A stretch of 64,000 nucleotides of DNA. Origin: Saccharopolyspora soli (lineage in GTDB: Bacteria > Actinomycetota > Actinomycetes > Mycobacteriales > Pseudonocardiaceae). Made by a program: the position numbers and the translations under genes. Numbering within the stretch: the stretch's first letter is position 1; each line of letters opens with the position of its first letter. The stretch is from positions 1 to 64,000 of the forward strand of contig NZ_JALBWV010000007.1 of assembly GCF_022678645.1 (NCBI RefSeq), read 5' to 3'. The notes beneath the pieces were generated by a model that worked only from the letters and a program-made list of their open reading frames with translations, ran no database searches and was not told where the DNA came from. Shown here piece by piece: positions 16,532 to 26,292 of the stretch.

Positions 16532-19500
16532 ATGCATCCACGCGCACCCGCGGCCGACGAGCCGCGCGGAACCTACCCGCAGCGGTATGTGCGGTGGGAT
16601 GAGGAGGTAGCCGACGAGCTGGCGGCGGCCTTCGGCGCGGCCGAGGGCCGCCAGGTCGCCGCCGCCTACCACCAGGCGTTCCCCCCTGGCTACCGGAACG
16701 ACTCACCGGTGCGGCAAGCCGTCGAGGACATCGCGATCATGCAAGGCCGCCCGGTCCGGTGCGGGCTGGGCCGCATATACCGGGCACCGCAGCAGCCGCC
16801 GGGCTGGGTGCGGCTGCGGATCTGCTGGCCCGATGCCGCACCACTGCTGCAGGAGGTGCTGCCGATCTTCGCCGGGCTGGGCCTGCGGGTGGCCGACCAC
16901 CGCAGCTACGAGGTCCACCCCGCCGACCGACCGCCAGCCCGCGTCGACGACTTCGGGCTGCTGCACGACCTCGACGAGCTCACCGACACCTCCGCCCGGC
17001 TGGTGGAGGACGCCTTCGCGGCGATGTGGACCGGCCGCGCCGAACGCGACGGCTTCAACCGGCTGGTGCTCACCGCCGGACTGCCGTGGCGGCAGGCCGC
17101 GCTGGTGCGCGCGGCCTACCACTACCTGTGGCAGGCCGGGTTCACCTTCAGCCGCACCTACGTCGAGGCGACCCTGGCGGGCCGTCCCCGGTTCGTGCGG
17201 GCGCTGCTGGAGTTCTTCGCGCAACGCTTCGACCCCGACCGCGATCGCGGGCCCGCCCCGGCGGCGTTGGAGGAAACCCTGCAGGAGGTCACCGGGCTCG
17301 ACGAGGACAAGACCCTGCGGGCGGTGCTGGCGTTCGTGCAGTCCATGGTGCGCACGAACTACTACCAGCGGCTGCCCGACGGTGCGAACAAGGACTACTT
17401 CGCGTTCAAGATCGACCCGTCCTCGATGCCGTTCGTGCCCCGTCCCAGGCCGCTGTTCGAAACGTTCGTCTACTCCCCTCGCGTGGCGGCCCTGCACCTG
17501 CGCGCCGAGCGGGTGGCGCGCGGCGGGATCCGCTGGTCGGACCGGCCGGAGGACTTCCGCACGGAGGTGCTCGGCCTGATGAAGGCGCAGGCGGTGAAGA
17601 ACGCGCTGATCGTGCCCGGCGGCGCCAAGGGCGCGTTCGTGCTGCGCCGGTCGCTGGCCGGACTGGACCGCGCCGCCATCGAGGCGGAGGTGCGGGAGTG
17701 CTACGCGACGTTCATCCGCGGCATGCTCGATATCACCGACAACCGCGTCGACACCGCGGTCGTGCCACCGCCGCGCGTGGTCCGCCACGACGAGGCGGAC
17801 CCGTACCTGGTGGTGGCCGCCGACAAGGGCACCGCCAGGTTGTCGGACGTCGCCAACGCCATCGCCTGCGAGTACGGGTTCTGGCTCGGCGACGCCTTCG
17901 CCTCCGGTGGATCGGCCGGATACGACCACAAGGCGATGGGCATCACCGCCCGGGGCGCGTGGGTGTCGCTGCGGCAGCACTTCGAGGACTGCGGCCGCGA
18001 CCCCGAACGGGCGGAGTTCACGGTCGTGGGCATCGGCGACATGTCCGGTGACGTCTTCGGCAACGGAATGCTGCTGTCCCCGCACATCCGCCTTCTCGCG
18101 GCATTCGACCACCGCCACATCTTCCTGGACCCCGACCCGGACCCCGCCCTCTCGCACGCCGAACGCACCCGCCTGGCCGGACTGCCCGCCTCCAGTTGGC
18201 AGGACTACGACCGCAGCCGCATCTCCCCCGGCGGCGGGGTGTTCTCCCGACGCGCCAAATCGGTGCCGCTGTCGCCGCAGGTGCGGCGCATGCTGGCCGT
18301 GGACGTCGAGGCGATGACCCCACCGGAGCTGGTGCAGGCGCTGCTGCGCGCCCCCGTGGACCTGCTGTGGAACGGCGGGGTCGGCACGTTCGTCAAGGCC
18401 AGCACGCAAACCCACCCGGACGCCGCCGACCCCGCCAACGACGCCATCCGCGTCGACGCCACCCAACTGCGCGCCAGCGTCGTCGTCGAAGGCGGCAACC
18501 TGGGACTGACCCAACCGGCCCGCATCGAATACGCGCTGCGCGGCGGCCGGATCAACACCGATTTCATCGACAACGCCGCCGGGGTGGACACCTCCGACCG
18601 CGAGGTGAACCTCAAGATCCTGCTCAACACTGCCATCACCGAGGGCATGATTAACCGCGGCGAACGCGATGAACTGCTGGCGGCGGTGCAGGACGAGGTA
18701 GCCGCGGCGGTGCTCACCGACAGCCGGTTGCAAGCCCGAATACTGGGCGTGGTGGAAGCAGAGGCGCCGGTGTTCCTCGACCAGCACGCGCAGAGCATCC
18801 GCAGGTTCGAGCAGCGCCACAACCTCGACCGCGAACTGGAATGCCTCCCGGATGACGAGGTGCTGGCGCAACGCCGAGACGCGGGGCTGGGGTTGGCGCG
18901 ACCGGAGATCGCGGTGCTGCTGGCGCACGCCAAGAACCACCTCGCCCGCGAACTGTCGAACTCACCAGTGCCCGACGACCCGTATCTGGTCGAGGAACTG
19001 CTGCACTACCTGCCACGGGCACTGCGCGAGAGGTTCGGGCAGACCATGGCGCGCCATCCGCTGCGGCGGGAGATTCTGAGCACCGCGCTGAGCAACGACA
19101 TCGCCGACCACGTCGGCAGCGGATTCTTCTACCGCCTGGAGGACACCACCGGGGTCCGACCGGCGGATGCGGTGCGCGCCTACCTGGCGGCGCGGGACAT
19201 CTTCGGCCTCAACAGCCTGTGGTCCGAAGTGGACGGTCTCGCCGCCGACTGCCCGCCGCGGGTGCGCACCGAGATGTTCCACGACCTGCAACGGTTCTGC
19301 CAGCTGGGCACACTGTGGTTCCTGCGCCACCGGCGGCCGCCGGTGGACATCGCCGTCGAGGTCGAGCACTTCCGCAAACAGATCCGCCAGCTCGCCCCGG
19401 TGCTGCCCGCCGCACTGGCCGGTTCGCAAGCCGACGCGGTGGCGCGGCGCACCGACGAGCTCACCGGGCACGGGGTGCCGGGACTGCTGGCCAGCCGCAT

Positions 19501-19933
19501 CGCCGCGCTCGGACCGCTGGCGGCGGCGCTGGACGCGGTGGAGATCGCCGGGGACCGCCGCGACGTCGGGTTCGTGGCGGCCGTGTACTCCGCCCTGGAC
19601 GTGGGATTGCGGATGGATTGGCTGCAGGAGCAGATCGTCGAGCTGCGCTCGGAATCGCACTGGGAACTGCTGGCCAAGATCTCCCTGCGCGACGACCTGT
19701 TCGCCCAGCGGCGGCGGCTGACCAGCGCGGCACTGGCCCGGTTCGTGCCGGGGGTGAGTGCGGCGGAACTGGTCGAGGACTGGTTGCTCGCCAACACCGG
19801 GCCGGTGGACCGGTGCCGCGAAACGTTGGACCAGCTGCGCGGCGCCGGGCGGCTTGATGTGGCGATGCTGTCGGTGGCGTTGCAGGACCTGCGCAATCTC
19901 GCGCAGATCAGCGCCGACCCCCGCCCGGTGTGA
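16532..19933 (+). CDS. Short-form large-type NAD-glutamate dehydrogenase
   Basis: A 1133-residue protein similar to the catalytic and C-terminal parts of the 180-kDa NAD-specific glutamate dehydrogenases, which deaminate glutamate to 2-oxoglutarate. Catalytic segments include VARGGIRWSDRPEDFRTEVL, MKAQAVKNALIVPGGAKGAF (with the active lysine) and VVEGGNLGLTQPARIEYALR. Known enzymes of this class are about 1600 residues; here the first 450 or so, with the ACT-like regulatory domains, are absent although a good ribosome site (GAGGAGG) precedes ATG 16532. An upstream ATG at 16490 adds only 14 residues. It is intact, not frameshifted. The last 26 bases overlap the convergent monooxygenase gene. 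Confidence 0.82.
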   Translation: MHPRAPAADEPRGTYPQRYVRWDEEVADELAAAFGAAEGRQVAAAYHQAFPPGYRNDSPVRQAVEDIAIMQGRPVRCGLGRIYRAPQQPPGWVRLRICWPDAAPLLQEVLPIFAGLGLRVADHRSYEVHPADRPPARVDDFGLLHDLDELTDTSARLVEDAFAAMWTGRAERDGFNRLVLTAGLPWRQAALVRAAYHYLWQAGFTFSRTYVEATLAGRPRFVRALLEFFAQRFDPDRDRGPAPAALEETLQEVTGLDEDKTLRAVLAFVQSMVRTNYYQRLPDGANKDYFAFKIDPSSMPFVPRPRPLFETFVYSPRVAALHLRAERVARGGIRWSDRPEDFRTEVLGLMKAQAVKNALIVPGGAKGAFVLRRSLAGLDRAAIEAEVRECYATFIRGMLDITDNRVDTAVVPPPRVVRHDEADPYLVVAADKGTARLSDVANAIACEYGFWLGDAFASGGSAGYDHKAMGITARGAWVSLRQHFEDCGRDPERAEFTVVGIGDMSGDVFGNGMLLSPHIRLLAAFDHRHIFLDPDPDPALSHAERTRLAGLPASSWQDYDRSRISPGGGVFSRRAKSVPLSPQVRRMLAVDVEAMTPPELVQALLRAPVDLLWNGGVGTFVKASTQTHPDAADPANDAIRVDATQLRASVVVEGGNLGLTQPARIEYALRGGRINTDFIDNAAGVDTSDREVNLKILLNTAITEGMINRGERDELLAAVQDEVAAAVLTDSRLQARILGVVEAEAPVFLDQHAQSIRRFEQRHNLDRELECLPDDEVLAQRRDAGLGLARPEIAVLLAHAKNHLARELSNSPVPDDPYLVEELLHYLPRALRERFGQTMARHPLRREILSTALSNDIADHVGSGFFYRLEDTTGVRPADAVRAYLAARDIFGLNSLWSEVDGLAADCPPRVRTEMFHDLQRFCQLGTLWFLRHRRPPVDIAVEVEHFRKQIRQLAPVLPAALAGSQADAVARRTDELTGHGVPGLLASRIAALGPLAAALDAVEIAGDRRDVGFVAAVYSALDVGLRMDWLQEQIVELRSESHWELLAKISLRDDLFAQRRRLTSAALARFVPGVSAAELVEDWLLANTGPVDRCRETLDQLRGAGRLDVAMLSVALQDLRNLAQISADPRPV

Positions 19934-21443
19934 CAGCGGGCGGCCCGAACCAAGCGGCCAGGGCATCGGTGAGCCCGTCGCCACCGGCCCAGGCGAGGTA
20001 GCCGTCGGGGCGCATCAGCAATCCCGCCGCCGGGGGATCGGGGTGCCGCGCGAGGACCGCGTCAACCCGGTCCCCCCACGGACCAGCCATTGTGGACAGT
20101 TCACCGGCGGTGAAGTCCAACAGCAGCGGACGCCCGGTGCGGGCCAGCTCCGCCAACCGCCGCACCCCAGCCGTGGTGGTCACGGTGAGCTCCGGCGCGA
20201 AGTAGCCGGTCAGCGGATGCGCATCGGGCCCGGTCGGGTACCGCAAGTCGATCCCGGCCAGCAGCGCCGCGATACGTCGACGGGCAGCCGCGTCACCGAA
20301 CAACTCGGCCACCACCCCACGCAACGCCGTGATCTGCTGACCAGGCGCCAGCAGCGCGGTCTGCGCCTGGGTGTGGGCGGCGACGCGCTCGGCAGCCGGA
20401 CGGCGTTCGGCCTGGTAGGTCGCCAACAACTCCGGCGGCGCCCAACCGTGCAGCTGCGCGGCGAGTTTCCAGCCGAGGTTGGCCGCGTCCTGCAGGCCGA
20501 CGTTGAGCCCCGGCGCACCCATCGCGGAATGCACGTGCGCGGCATCGCCCACCAGCAGAACGCGGCCGAGCTGGTAGTGCTCGGCCACCCGGGTGTTGCC
20601 GCCGTTGCGGCGGCGCAGCAGCGGCGGCTCATCCGCGGGCAGCCGCATCGTCAGGTCCACCCCCACGACCCGCCGCAGGCTGGCCCGCAGTTCCTCCACC
20701 GTCATCGGGACGTCGTCGCCGGGCGGGGCCTGATCCCATTCGATGGTGCTGACGTGCACGACGCCACCACCGGTCGGCATGATCGCGTACGTGCCGGTGG
20801 CGGTACGCGTCCACGCATACAGCGGCAGCCGCTTGTGTCCGAGGTCGACTTCGGCGGTGTCCATGCGCAGCACCGCCGCGTCGATGATCACCCGCGCGGC
20901 GCGCCAACAGGTGTTCTCGCCCGCCGCACCGACGAAAGCGATCCCGGCGTGGCGGCGCACGGTGCTGTGCCCACCGTCGCAACCGACGAGATAACGGGTG
21001 CGCACAGTGCGCGGCCCGTCGGAACCGTGCAGGTGCACGGTGACCGAGTCGGCGTCCTGGGCGAAGCCGGTGACTTCGGTGCCGCGGCAGATCTCGACAC
21101 CGAGTTCACCGGCCCACCGCGCCAACACGCGTTCCAACTCCGGTTGTGCCACCGCCAGCCCGTGCAGCGGATTGTCCGCGAGATCGCGCAGATCCAACGG
21201 CAGCGCACCGAAGAGGAACCGCGGCACCGGGCTGGGCCGCTGGGAATCGCCGCCGAGACGGTGGTGCAGCCCGCGGTGATCCAACAGGCGCACCGCCTGC
21301 CCCATGACAGCGTTGGCCTTGGGTTCCTCGTTGGGTTCGACGCGAGATTCCAGCACCAGCGGACGCACTCCGGCCAACGCGAGCTCACCGGCCAACATCA
21401 GCCCGTTGGGTCCGGCCCCGGCGATGACGACGCCCTCGGTCAT
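19908..21443 (-). CDS. FAD-dependent aromatic monooxygenase (second)
   Basis: A 511-residue flavoprotein hydroxylase like the one at 5.2 kb. The FAD fold GVVIAGAGPNGLMLAGEL is at residues 4-21. The second FAD motif reads VGDAAHVHSAMGAPGLNVG, where the usual Pro-x-Gly-Gly-Gln is changed to Ala-Met-Gly-Ala-Pro; flavin binding may still hold but is altered. A C-terminal thioredoxin-like domain follows. Its ATG overlaps the stop of the DUF1697 gene as ATGA, so those two are coupled. Its 3' end overlaps the convergent glutamate dehydrogenase gene. The substrate is unknown. Confidence 0.84.
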   Translation of the reverse strand: MTEGVVIAGAGPNGLMLAGELALAGVRPLVLESRVEPNEEPKANAVMGQAVRLLDHRGLHHRLGGDSQRPSPVPRFLFGALPLDLRDLADNPLHGLAVAQPELERVLARWAGELGVEICRGTEVTGFAQDADSVTVHLHGSDGPRTVRTRYLVGCDGGHSTVRRHAGIAFVGAAGENTCWRAARVIIDAAVLRMDTAEVDLGHKRLPLYAWTRTATGTYAIMPTGGGVVHVSTIEWDQAPPGDDVPMTVEELRASLRRVVGVDLTMRLPADEPPLLRRRNGGNTRVAEHYQLGRVLLVGDAAHVHSAMGAPGLNVGLQDAANLGWKLAAQLHGWAPPELLATYQAERRPAAERVAAHTQAQTALLAPGQQITALRGVVAELFGDAAARRRIAALLAGIDLRYPTGPDAHPLTGYFAPELTVTTTAGVRRLAELARTGRPLLLDFTAGELSTMAGPWGDRVDAVLARHPDPPAAGLLMRPDGYLAWAGGDGLTDALAAWFGPPAVTPGGGRR

Positions 21444-21985
21444 GACCGCTGCCCGGCCAGCTCGGCCAACGCGGTCACGGTCTTCCAGTTGCGGGCGGTG
21501 ATGCTGACCCCGAGCCGCTTCTCCAAATAGGCGGCGGTCAGTTTGGAACGCCCCACCCCGGCCGGATAGTGCAGGTAGAGCTGCCGACCCGCCTGCTGGA
21601 ACTCCTCGGGTGCCCCAGCGGGCACGCTCAACCGCGCCGCGTGCGCAGCGTCGGGTTCGTCGGAGAGGAAGGCCACCAGCAGCTTCGTGTGGTCGGTTTC
21701 CCGGTCCAGGAACGGGTTGCGCCCGGCGATATCGGCGATCTCCGCGCCGGTGCGCACCATCACCGGCGTGTCCACCCCGATTTCGGCGGCCAGCCGCTGC
21801 CGCAGGTCTGCGGCCACCGCCACCGGATCGGCGGCATCGGAGGTGAAGACCACGTTGCCGCTTTGCAGATAGGTCGCCACATCACCATGCCCCGCGGCAG
21901 CGACCACCGCCCGCAGATCGGCCATCGCGACGCGGCCACGGCCGCCGAGGTTGACCGCGCGCAACAGCGCGACATAGGTGCTCAC
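21440..21985 (-). CDS. DUF1697 domain protein
   Basis: A 181-residue protein opening with YVALLRAVNLGGRGRVAMAD and containing VATYLQSGNVVFTSD, both hallmarks of DUF1697. The family is cytosolic with no known activity. GTG start at 21985. It precedes the FAD monooxygenase with an ATGA overlap. Confidence 0.85.
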   Translation of the reverse strand: MSTYVALLRAVNLGGRGRVAMADLRAVVAAAGHGDVATYLQSGNVVFTSDAADPVAVAADLRQRLAAEIGVDTPVMVRTGAEIADIAGRNPFLDRETDHTKLLVAFLSDEPDAAHAARLSVPAGAPEEFQQAGRQLYLHYPAGVGRSKLTAAYLEKRLGVSITARNWKTVTALAELAGQRS

Positions 21986-22080
21986 ACAACAATTCTTTCA
22001 GCCCGATCGGCCGGCGGGCAGCACGGGGGATCACCGATGGCCGCACCTGGCCCACGTAAAATGACCCCTCAACCGGGCTT

Positions 22081-22542
22081 TCACACGCGGGCTTCGGCAA
22101 CCGCTTGGGCCGCGGTTTCCCGGCAGACGAACCGCTCCCGCAGCCGGGTGATCGTCAACAGCCGCAACATCGCGCCACCGCCGGGCACCACGAACAGCCG
22201 GATGCCGCGATGCTCAGCGCGGCGCTGGGTGTGCAGCAGCAACTCGACCGCGGCACTGCTGGCGAACGACACCTCCGAGAGGTCCAGCACCACCGCGTGC
22301 AACGCCGCCGCGGTCAATCGCTGCCGGATGAGTTCGGTGAGCCTGGGCACCGTGGCGAGGTCGATCTCGCCACGAATGCGCACCACCACGATTCCGGGGG
22401 CGGGCCATTCCACGGCCAGCCGCAACGCGGACGAGCAGGCACTACGGCCGATGATCGGATCGTCCGGCGAGCGTGGCGCCACGATCTCGTGACCGCGCGA
22501 AGTCCACGCGGCCGGTGGAGTACCGGATCTGGAAACGATCAC
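22081..22542 (-). CDS. STAS-domain protein, anti-sigma factor antagonist-like
   Basis: A 153-residue protein with a STAS domain at about residues 40-140: GIVVVRIRGEIDLATVPRLT, then VVLDLSEVSFASSAAVELLL. In classical antagonists the phosphorylation site is Asp-Ser-Ser-Gly; here it is Ala-Ser-Ser-Ala, so the serines remain but their partners do not. GTG 22542 follows GGGAGG; an earlier ATG at 22581 is possible. No kinase or sigma-factor gene is adjacent, so its partner is unknown. Confidence 0.77.
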   Translation of the reverse strand: MIVSRSGTPPAAWTSRGHEIVAPRSPDDPIIGRSACSSALRLAVEWPAPGIVVVRIRGEIDLATVPRLTELIRQRLTAAALHAVVLDLSEVSFASSAAVELLLHTQRRAEHRGIRLFVVPGGGAMLRLLTITRLRERFVCRETAAQAVAEARV

Positions 22543-22783
22543 GCTACCTCCCCTGGTTGCGTATCGACGGGCTTTGGCCACGGGCCCAGGAACTCGCCGC
22601 TGCGCTCAACGCAAGAGGTGCGCCGTGGCGGCTGCTCAACCGCACTTCCCACCGTAGGAGCCACCAGCCAACCCAACAAGGCTCACCACGTTCGTGTGAC
22701 ATCTGGTCTCGATCAGGTGGGCTTCCGCCCGACCAATTACCCCACGCACCCGACACCGGGGTGACACAGCGTCACGAGACGCG

Positions 22784-24085
22784 TCAGTGGTAGCAGCGAA
22801 CCGCGGGCGCCCGCGAAGCCGACAGCGGCGGGCCGTCGACCGGCATCTCCACCCGCACCACCACCGACTCGGCGAACCGGTACGGACGGTGCGCGAGCAC
22901 CCCCGCGAAATGCCGCCGCAACCGCGACATCTCCGCCCGCACCGTCACCGCCCGCCCCGCATCCCCGAACAGGTCCTCGGCCAACTCCACGGCACTGCGC
23001 CCACCCGGATGGCACGCCAGCACGAACAACACCTCGGCATGACGCGGCGTCAACCGCTGCCGCCAACTGCCGCCCACCCCGCTGACCTCCAACCACGCCG
23101 GACCGCTGCCGCGCAGATCCAACACCACCTCGGCCGGGCCCGGCGACTCAGCGGCATCCAACCGGATCAACCACCCACCCGGCACCGGCTCCGCGATACA
23201 CGCACCGAACGCCGGAAGCCAACACGCACCGGGCAACGCCTCCGGCAACAACACCCGATCCACCGGCGCCACTCCGGCCGTAGCCGCAACCCAACCATGC
23301 GCGTCAGTGACCAACGCCCGCCCACGACAGCCAGCCAACACCCCCGCCGCCACCGCCCGCAGCCGCTCCAACTCCCACCGATGCGCATGACGCAACTCGG
23401 TCTCCGCCAACCGCGCCGCCGTCATCGCCAACGCCAACGTGCTCGGATGCACCGTCGACACCGGCCCGGACAAATCCACCGCACCCAACACCACACCACT
23501 GCGCGGATCCCGCACCGGCGCCGCCGAACACGTCCACGGATGGTGGCTGACCAGGAAATGCTCCGCCGAATACACCTGCACCGGACGACCGACCACCAGC
23601 GCCGTACCGATCGCATTCGTACCCACGGCGTCCTCACGCCAATTCGACCCCGGCACGAACCCCAACCGATCCGCCCACGCACGCACCCCGCAATCGCCCT
23701 CCCGCCACAACACCCGGCCATCGCCATCAGCCACGACCATGATGTTGCACGCCTGCTCGGCAATGGCCACCAGACTTGCCCGCAACGTCGGCAACACCTG
23801 CGCCAACCGCGTCGCCCGCGTCGCCCGCCGCCGATGCGCCAACTCCCGCGACCCCAACAACCCGCACTCCCGCGCCCGGCCCGGATCCATCCCCGCACCC
23901 AACACCCGCTGCCACGACTCGGAAATCACCGGCCGCGGCGCCTCCCGCACCAAAACACCCGACAGGTACTGGGCATGCACCTGCTCCAGGACCCGCGCCC
24001 GCACTCGCGCATCGGTGCCGACCGGCACCGCCGGTTCCAACCGCTCACCGCGCACTGATGTCCGCTCCCGACGCCGTTGTCCCAC
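22784..24085 (-). CDS. GAF-domain transcriptional regulator, AcoR-like without AAA+ domain
   Basis: A 433-residue regulator. The GAF part (about residues 80-230) contains WREDAVGTNAIGTALVVGRP and HFLVSHHPWTCSAAPVRDP, signatures of AcoR-type acetoin activators. The sigma-54 AAA+ domain of proteobacterial AcoR is absent; the C-terminal 90 residues (from LTPRHAEVLFVLACHPGGRS) look like a winged helix-turn-helix. It lies just downstream of acoC and probably controls the acetoin operon. The GTG at 24085 has no strong ribosome site, so the start is uncertain. Confidence 0.8.
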   Translation of the reverse strand: MGQRRRERTSVRGERLEPAVPVGTDARVRARVLEQVHAQYLSGVLVREAPRPVISESWQRVLGAGMDPGRARECGLLGSRELAHRRRATRATRLAQVLPTLRASLVAIAEQACNIMVVADGDGRVLWREGDCGVRAWADRLGFVPGSNWREDAVGTNAIGTALVVGRPVQVYSAEHFLVSHHPWTCSAAPVRDPRSGVVLGAVDLSGPVSTVHPSTLALAMTAARLAETELRHAHRWELERLRAVAAGVLAGCRGRALVTDAHGWVAATAGVAPVDRVLLPEALPGACWLPAFGACIAEPVPGGWLIRLDAAESPGPAEVVLDLRGSGPAWLEVSGVGGSWRQRLTPRHAEVLFVLACHPGGRSAVELAEDLFGDAGRAVTVRAEMSRLRRHFAGVLAHRPYRFAESVVVRVEMPVDGPPLSASRAPAVRCYH

Positions 24086-24166
24086 CTCAGAACACGCGCT
24101 CCCGGCTTGCGCGCGGCCCTCATTGTCAGCAGCGGCAACCGGGAACGTAAACGGCCGGTCGGGGCA

Positions 24167-25270
24167 TCACAACCGAGCGAGCACCGCCTCGCGCACCACA
24201 TGCGGATGCTCCAGGTGCAACATGTGCCCGGCGCCGTCGACCACCTCGACCCGCAACCCCGCAAGCTCGTCGGGCACCGGCAAGATCTGATCCGCACCAC
24301 CCCACAGCACCGTCACCGGCACGGCCACCGACGCCAACAACCCGGGAGTGTCGATCCGCTGCTGATCACCATCCAGCAACGCCACCTGCAACGCCTGCAA
24401 AGCCTCGGTGACCCCGTCCAACCGCTTGTACCGCAGCAGATCCTCCACCAACCGGCGAGTGACCAACTCCGGATTGCCGAACAGCTTCGCCACCTGCGCC
24501 TTGAGCTCACGACGCGACGACGCCGCAGCGAAACCACGCACGAACTCCACATCCACCGCACGCGTGCAACCCGCCGGAGCCACCAACGTCAACGACGCCA
24601 CCCGCTGCGGCGCGGCCCGCGCCACCGCGGCCACCACCGCACCACCCAACGAATGCCCCACCAGATGCGCGCGGTCGACGCCGACCGCATCCAGCAATCC
24701 CAACACCGACGCGACCAGCATCTCCAGGCTGCCGTCGCCGACGTCCTTGCTCGACTCGCCATGCCCCGGCAAATCCAACGCGAACACCCGCGCCGCCGCC
24801 GACAGCGGCTCCTGCACGAACAACCACGAGTTCTTGTCCCCGCCATAGCCGTGCACCAACACCACCGCCTGCTCGCCATCGCCCAGGCTGGCATAGCTCA
24901 ACCGCCGCCCCCCGACCTCGACGGCCTCCACCGCCGGTCCGGACTCCTCGACGACCGCACCACTGGCCAACTCCTCCCGCGCGGCGGCCACCACCGCCGC
25001 AACAGGCCCCTCGCCGACATCATCATCAGCGACAACCGCGATCGTGGCGCCCACCGGAACGTCCTGCCCCGCCGCAGCCACGATCGCCCGCAACACGCCC
25101 GCCCCACCAGCCTCCAACGTGCCCGCGATCTTGTCCGTCTCGATCTCCGCCAACTCCGTACCCGGCTCGACCCGATCACCCTCGGCCACCAGCCACTCGG
25201 TGATCCGCCCCTGCGACATCGACAAACCCCACTTGGGCATCACGACCTGCTGCACCCCGGCCGCGCTCAC
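24167..25270 (-). CDS. acoC: Acetoin dehydrogenase E2 component (dihydrolipoamide acetyltransferase)
   Basis: A 367-residue fusion: an N-terminal lipoyl domain with the lipoylated lysine in ELAEIETDKIAGTLEA (about residue 47), a short linker, then an alpha/beta-hydrolase fold with the nucleophile in VGHSLGGAV, an acid in LWGGADQILP and a histidine in VDGAGHMLHL. This lipoyl plus hydrolase layout is the AcoC type, accepting the acetyl group from acetoin cleavage and passing it to CoA. GTG 25270 overlaps the acoB stop as GTGA. No E3 gene is present in the operon. Confidence 0.9.
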   Translation of the reverse strand: MSAAGVQQVVMPKWGLSMSQGRITEWLVAEGDRVEPGTELAEIETDKIAGTLEAGGAGVLRAIVAAAGQDVPVGATIAVVADDDVGEGPVAAVVAAAREELASGAVVEESGPAVEAVEVGGRRLSYASLGDGEQAVVLVHGYGGDKNSWLFVQEPLSAAARVFALDLPGHGESSKDVGDGSLEMLVASVLGLLDAVGVDRAHLVGHSLGGAVVAAVARAAPQRVASLTLVAPAGCTRAVDVEFVRGFAAASSRRELKAQVAKLFGNPELVTRRLVEDLLRYKRLDGVTEALQALQVALLDGDQQRIDTPGLLASVAVPVTVLWGGADQILPVPDELAGLRVEVVDGAGHMLHLEHPHVVREAVLARL

Positions 25271-26280
25271 CGCTGGTACCCCACAGTCGTTTTCACCGCA
25301 TTGGCCACCCGCTGCGCATCCGGCACGTACAGGTCCTCCAACGCGTCGCTGAACGGCACCGGCGTGTGCGGGGCGGTGACCATCTCGATCGGCGCCCGCA
25401 ACGACCCGAACCCCTCCCTGGCCACCAGAGCCGAAATATCGGTGGCCATGCTGCACCGCGGCGTGGCCTCGTCCACAACCACCAACCGACCGGTGTTCTC
25501 GACGCTGTCCAGGATCGTCTCGGTGTCCAGCGGGCTGAGGGTCCGCGGATCCACGATCTCCACCGACACCCCCTCAGCGGCCAACCGCTCCGCAGCCTGC
25601 CCGGCCACCGACACCATCCGCCCGATCGCCACCACCGTGACATCCGAACCCTCGCGCACCACATCGGCCTCCCCGAACGGCAACGCGTAGGAATCCTCCG
25701 GCACCTCACCCACCACGTCGTACATCGCCTTGTGCTCGCAGAAGATCACCGGATCATCATCGCGAATCGCCGCGATCAACAACCCCTTCGCGTCATAAGG
25801 CGAAGACGGCGTGACCACCTTCAACCCCGGAACGTGCGTGAAAATCGAATACAACGACTGCGAATGCTGCGCCGCCGCCCGCAACCCCGCCCCGTACATC
25901 GTGCGGATCACCACCGGCGTGACCGCCTTGCCCCCGAACATGTACCGGAACTTCGCCGCCTGGTTGAAGATCTGGTCGAAGCACACCCCCATGAAATCCA
26001 TGAACATCAACTCCGCCACCGGCCGCAACCCACGCGTAGCCGCACCAATGGCCGCACCGATGAACGCCGACTCCGAAATCGGGGTGTCCAACACCCGCCC
26101 CGGAAACTCCCCGAACAACCCCGAGGTCACCCCCATGACCCCGCCCCAGGCGTCATCCGCGCCCGGCGCCCCGGCACCCCCGGCGATGTCCTCACCCATC
26201 ACCACCACGCGCTCGTCCCGACGCATCTCCTGCCGCAACGCCTCACCGATCGCCTCGCGGTAACTGATCGACCGTGCCAT
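25267..26280 (-). CDS. acoB: Acetoin dehydrogenase E1 beta subunit
   Basis: A 337-residue transketolase-like beta subunit. It begins ISYREAIGEALRQEMRRDER and has the usual VVMGEDIAGG and TPISESAFIGAAIGAATRG segments; the C-terminal transketolase domain includes VEIVDPRTLSPLDTETIL. With AcoA it forms the thiamine diphosphate enzyme that cleaves acetoin to acetaldehyde and an acetyl group. It sits 12 bases after acoA and overlaps acoC. A related 2-oxoacid dehydrogenase cannot be fully excluded, but the acoX and AcoC-type neighbours favour acetoin. Confidence 0.9.
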   Translation of the reverse strand: MARSISYREAIGEALRQEMRRDERVVVMGEDIAGGAGAPGADDAWGGVMGVTSGLFGEFPGRVLDTPISESAFIGAAIGAATRGLRPVAELMFMDFMGVCFDQIFNQAAKFRYMFGGKAVTPVVIRTMYGAGLRAAAQHSQSLYSIFTHVPGLKVVTPSSPYDAKGLLIAAIRDDDPVIFCEHKAMYDVVGEVPEDSYALPFGEADVVREGSDVTVVAIGRMVSVAGQAAERLAAEGVSVEIVDPRTLSPLDTETILDSVENTGRLVVVDEATPRCSMATDISALVAREGFGSLRAPIEMVTAPHTPVPFSDALEDLYVPDAQRVANAVKTTVGYQR

Positions 26281-26292
26281 CGAACGCTCCCT

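Noticed and set aside
5205-21443. Antibiotic biosynthesis cluster, suggested by two FAD monooxygenases, a methyltransferase, a DrrAB pump and an antibiotic-kinase-like gene
   Set aside because: No polyketide synthase, NRPS, terpene or other scaffold gene is present, and each candidate sits in its own small regulated unit.
22761-22775. GTGAC-ACAGC-GTCAC as an operator or terminator
   Set aside because: Arms are only five bases and it lies past the 3' end of the GAF regulator gene; too weak to call.
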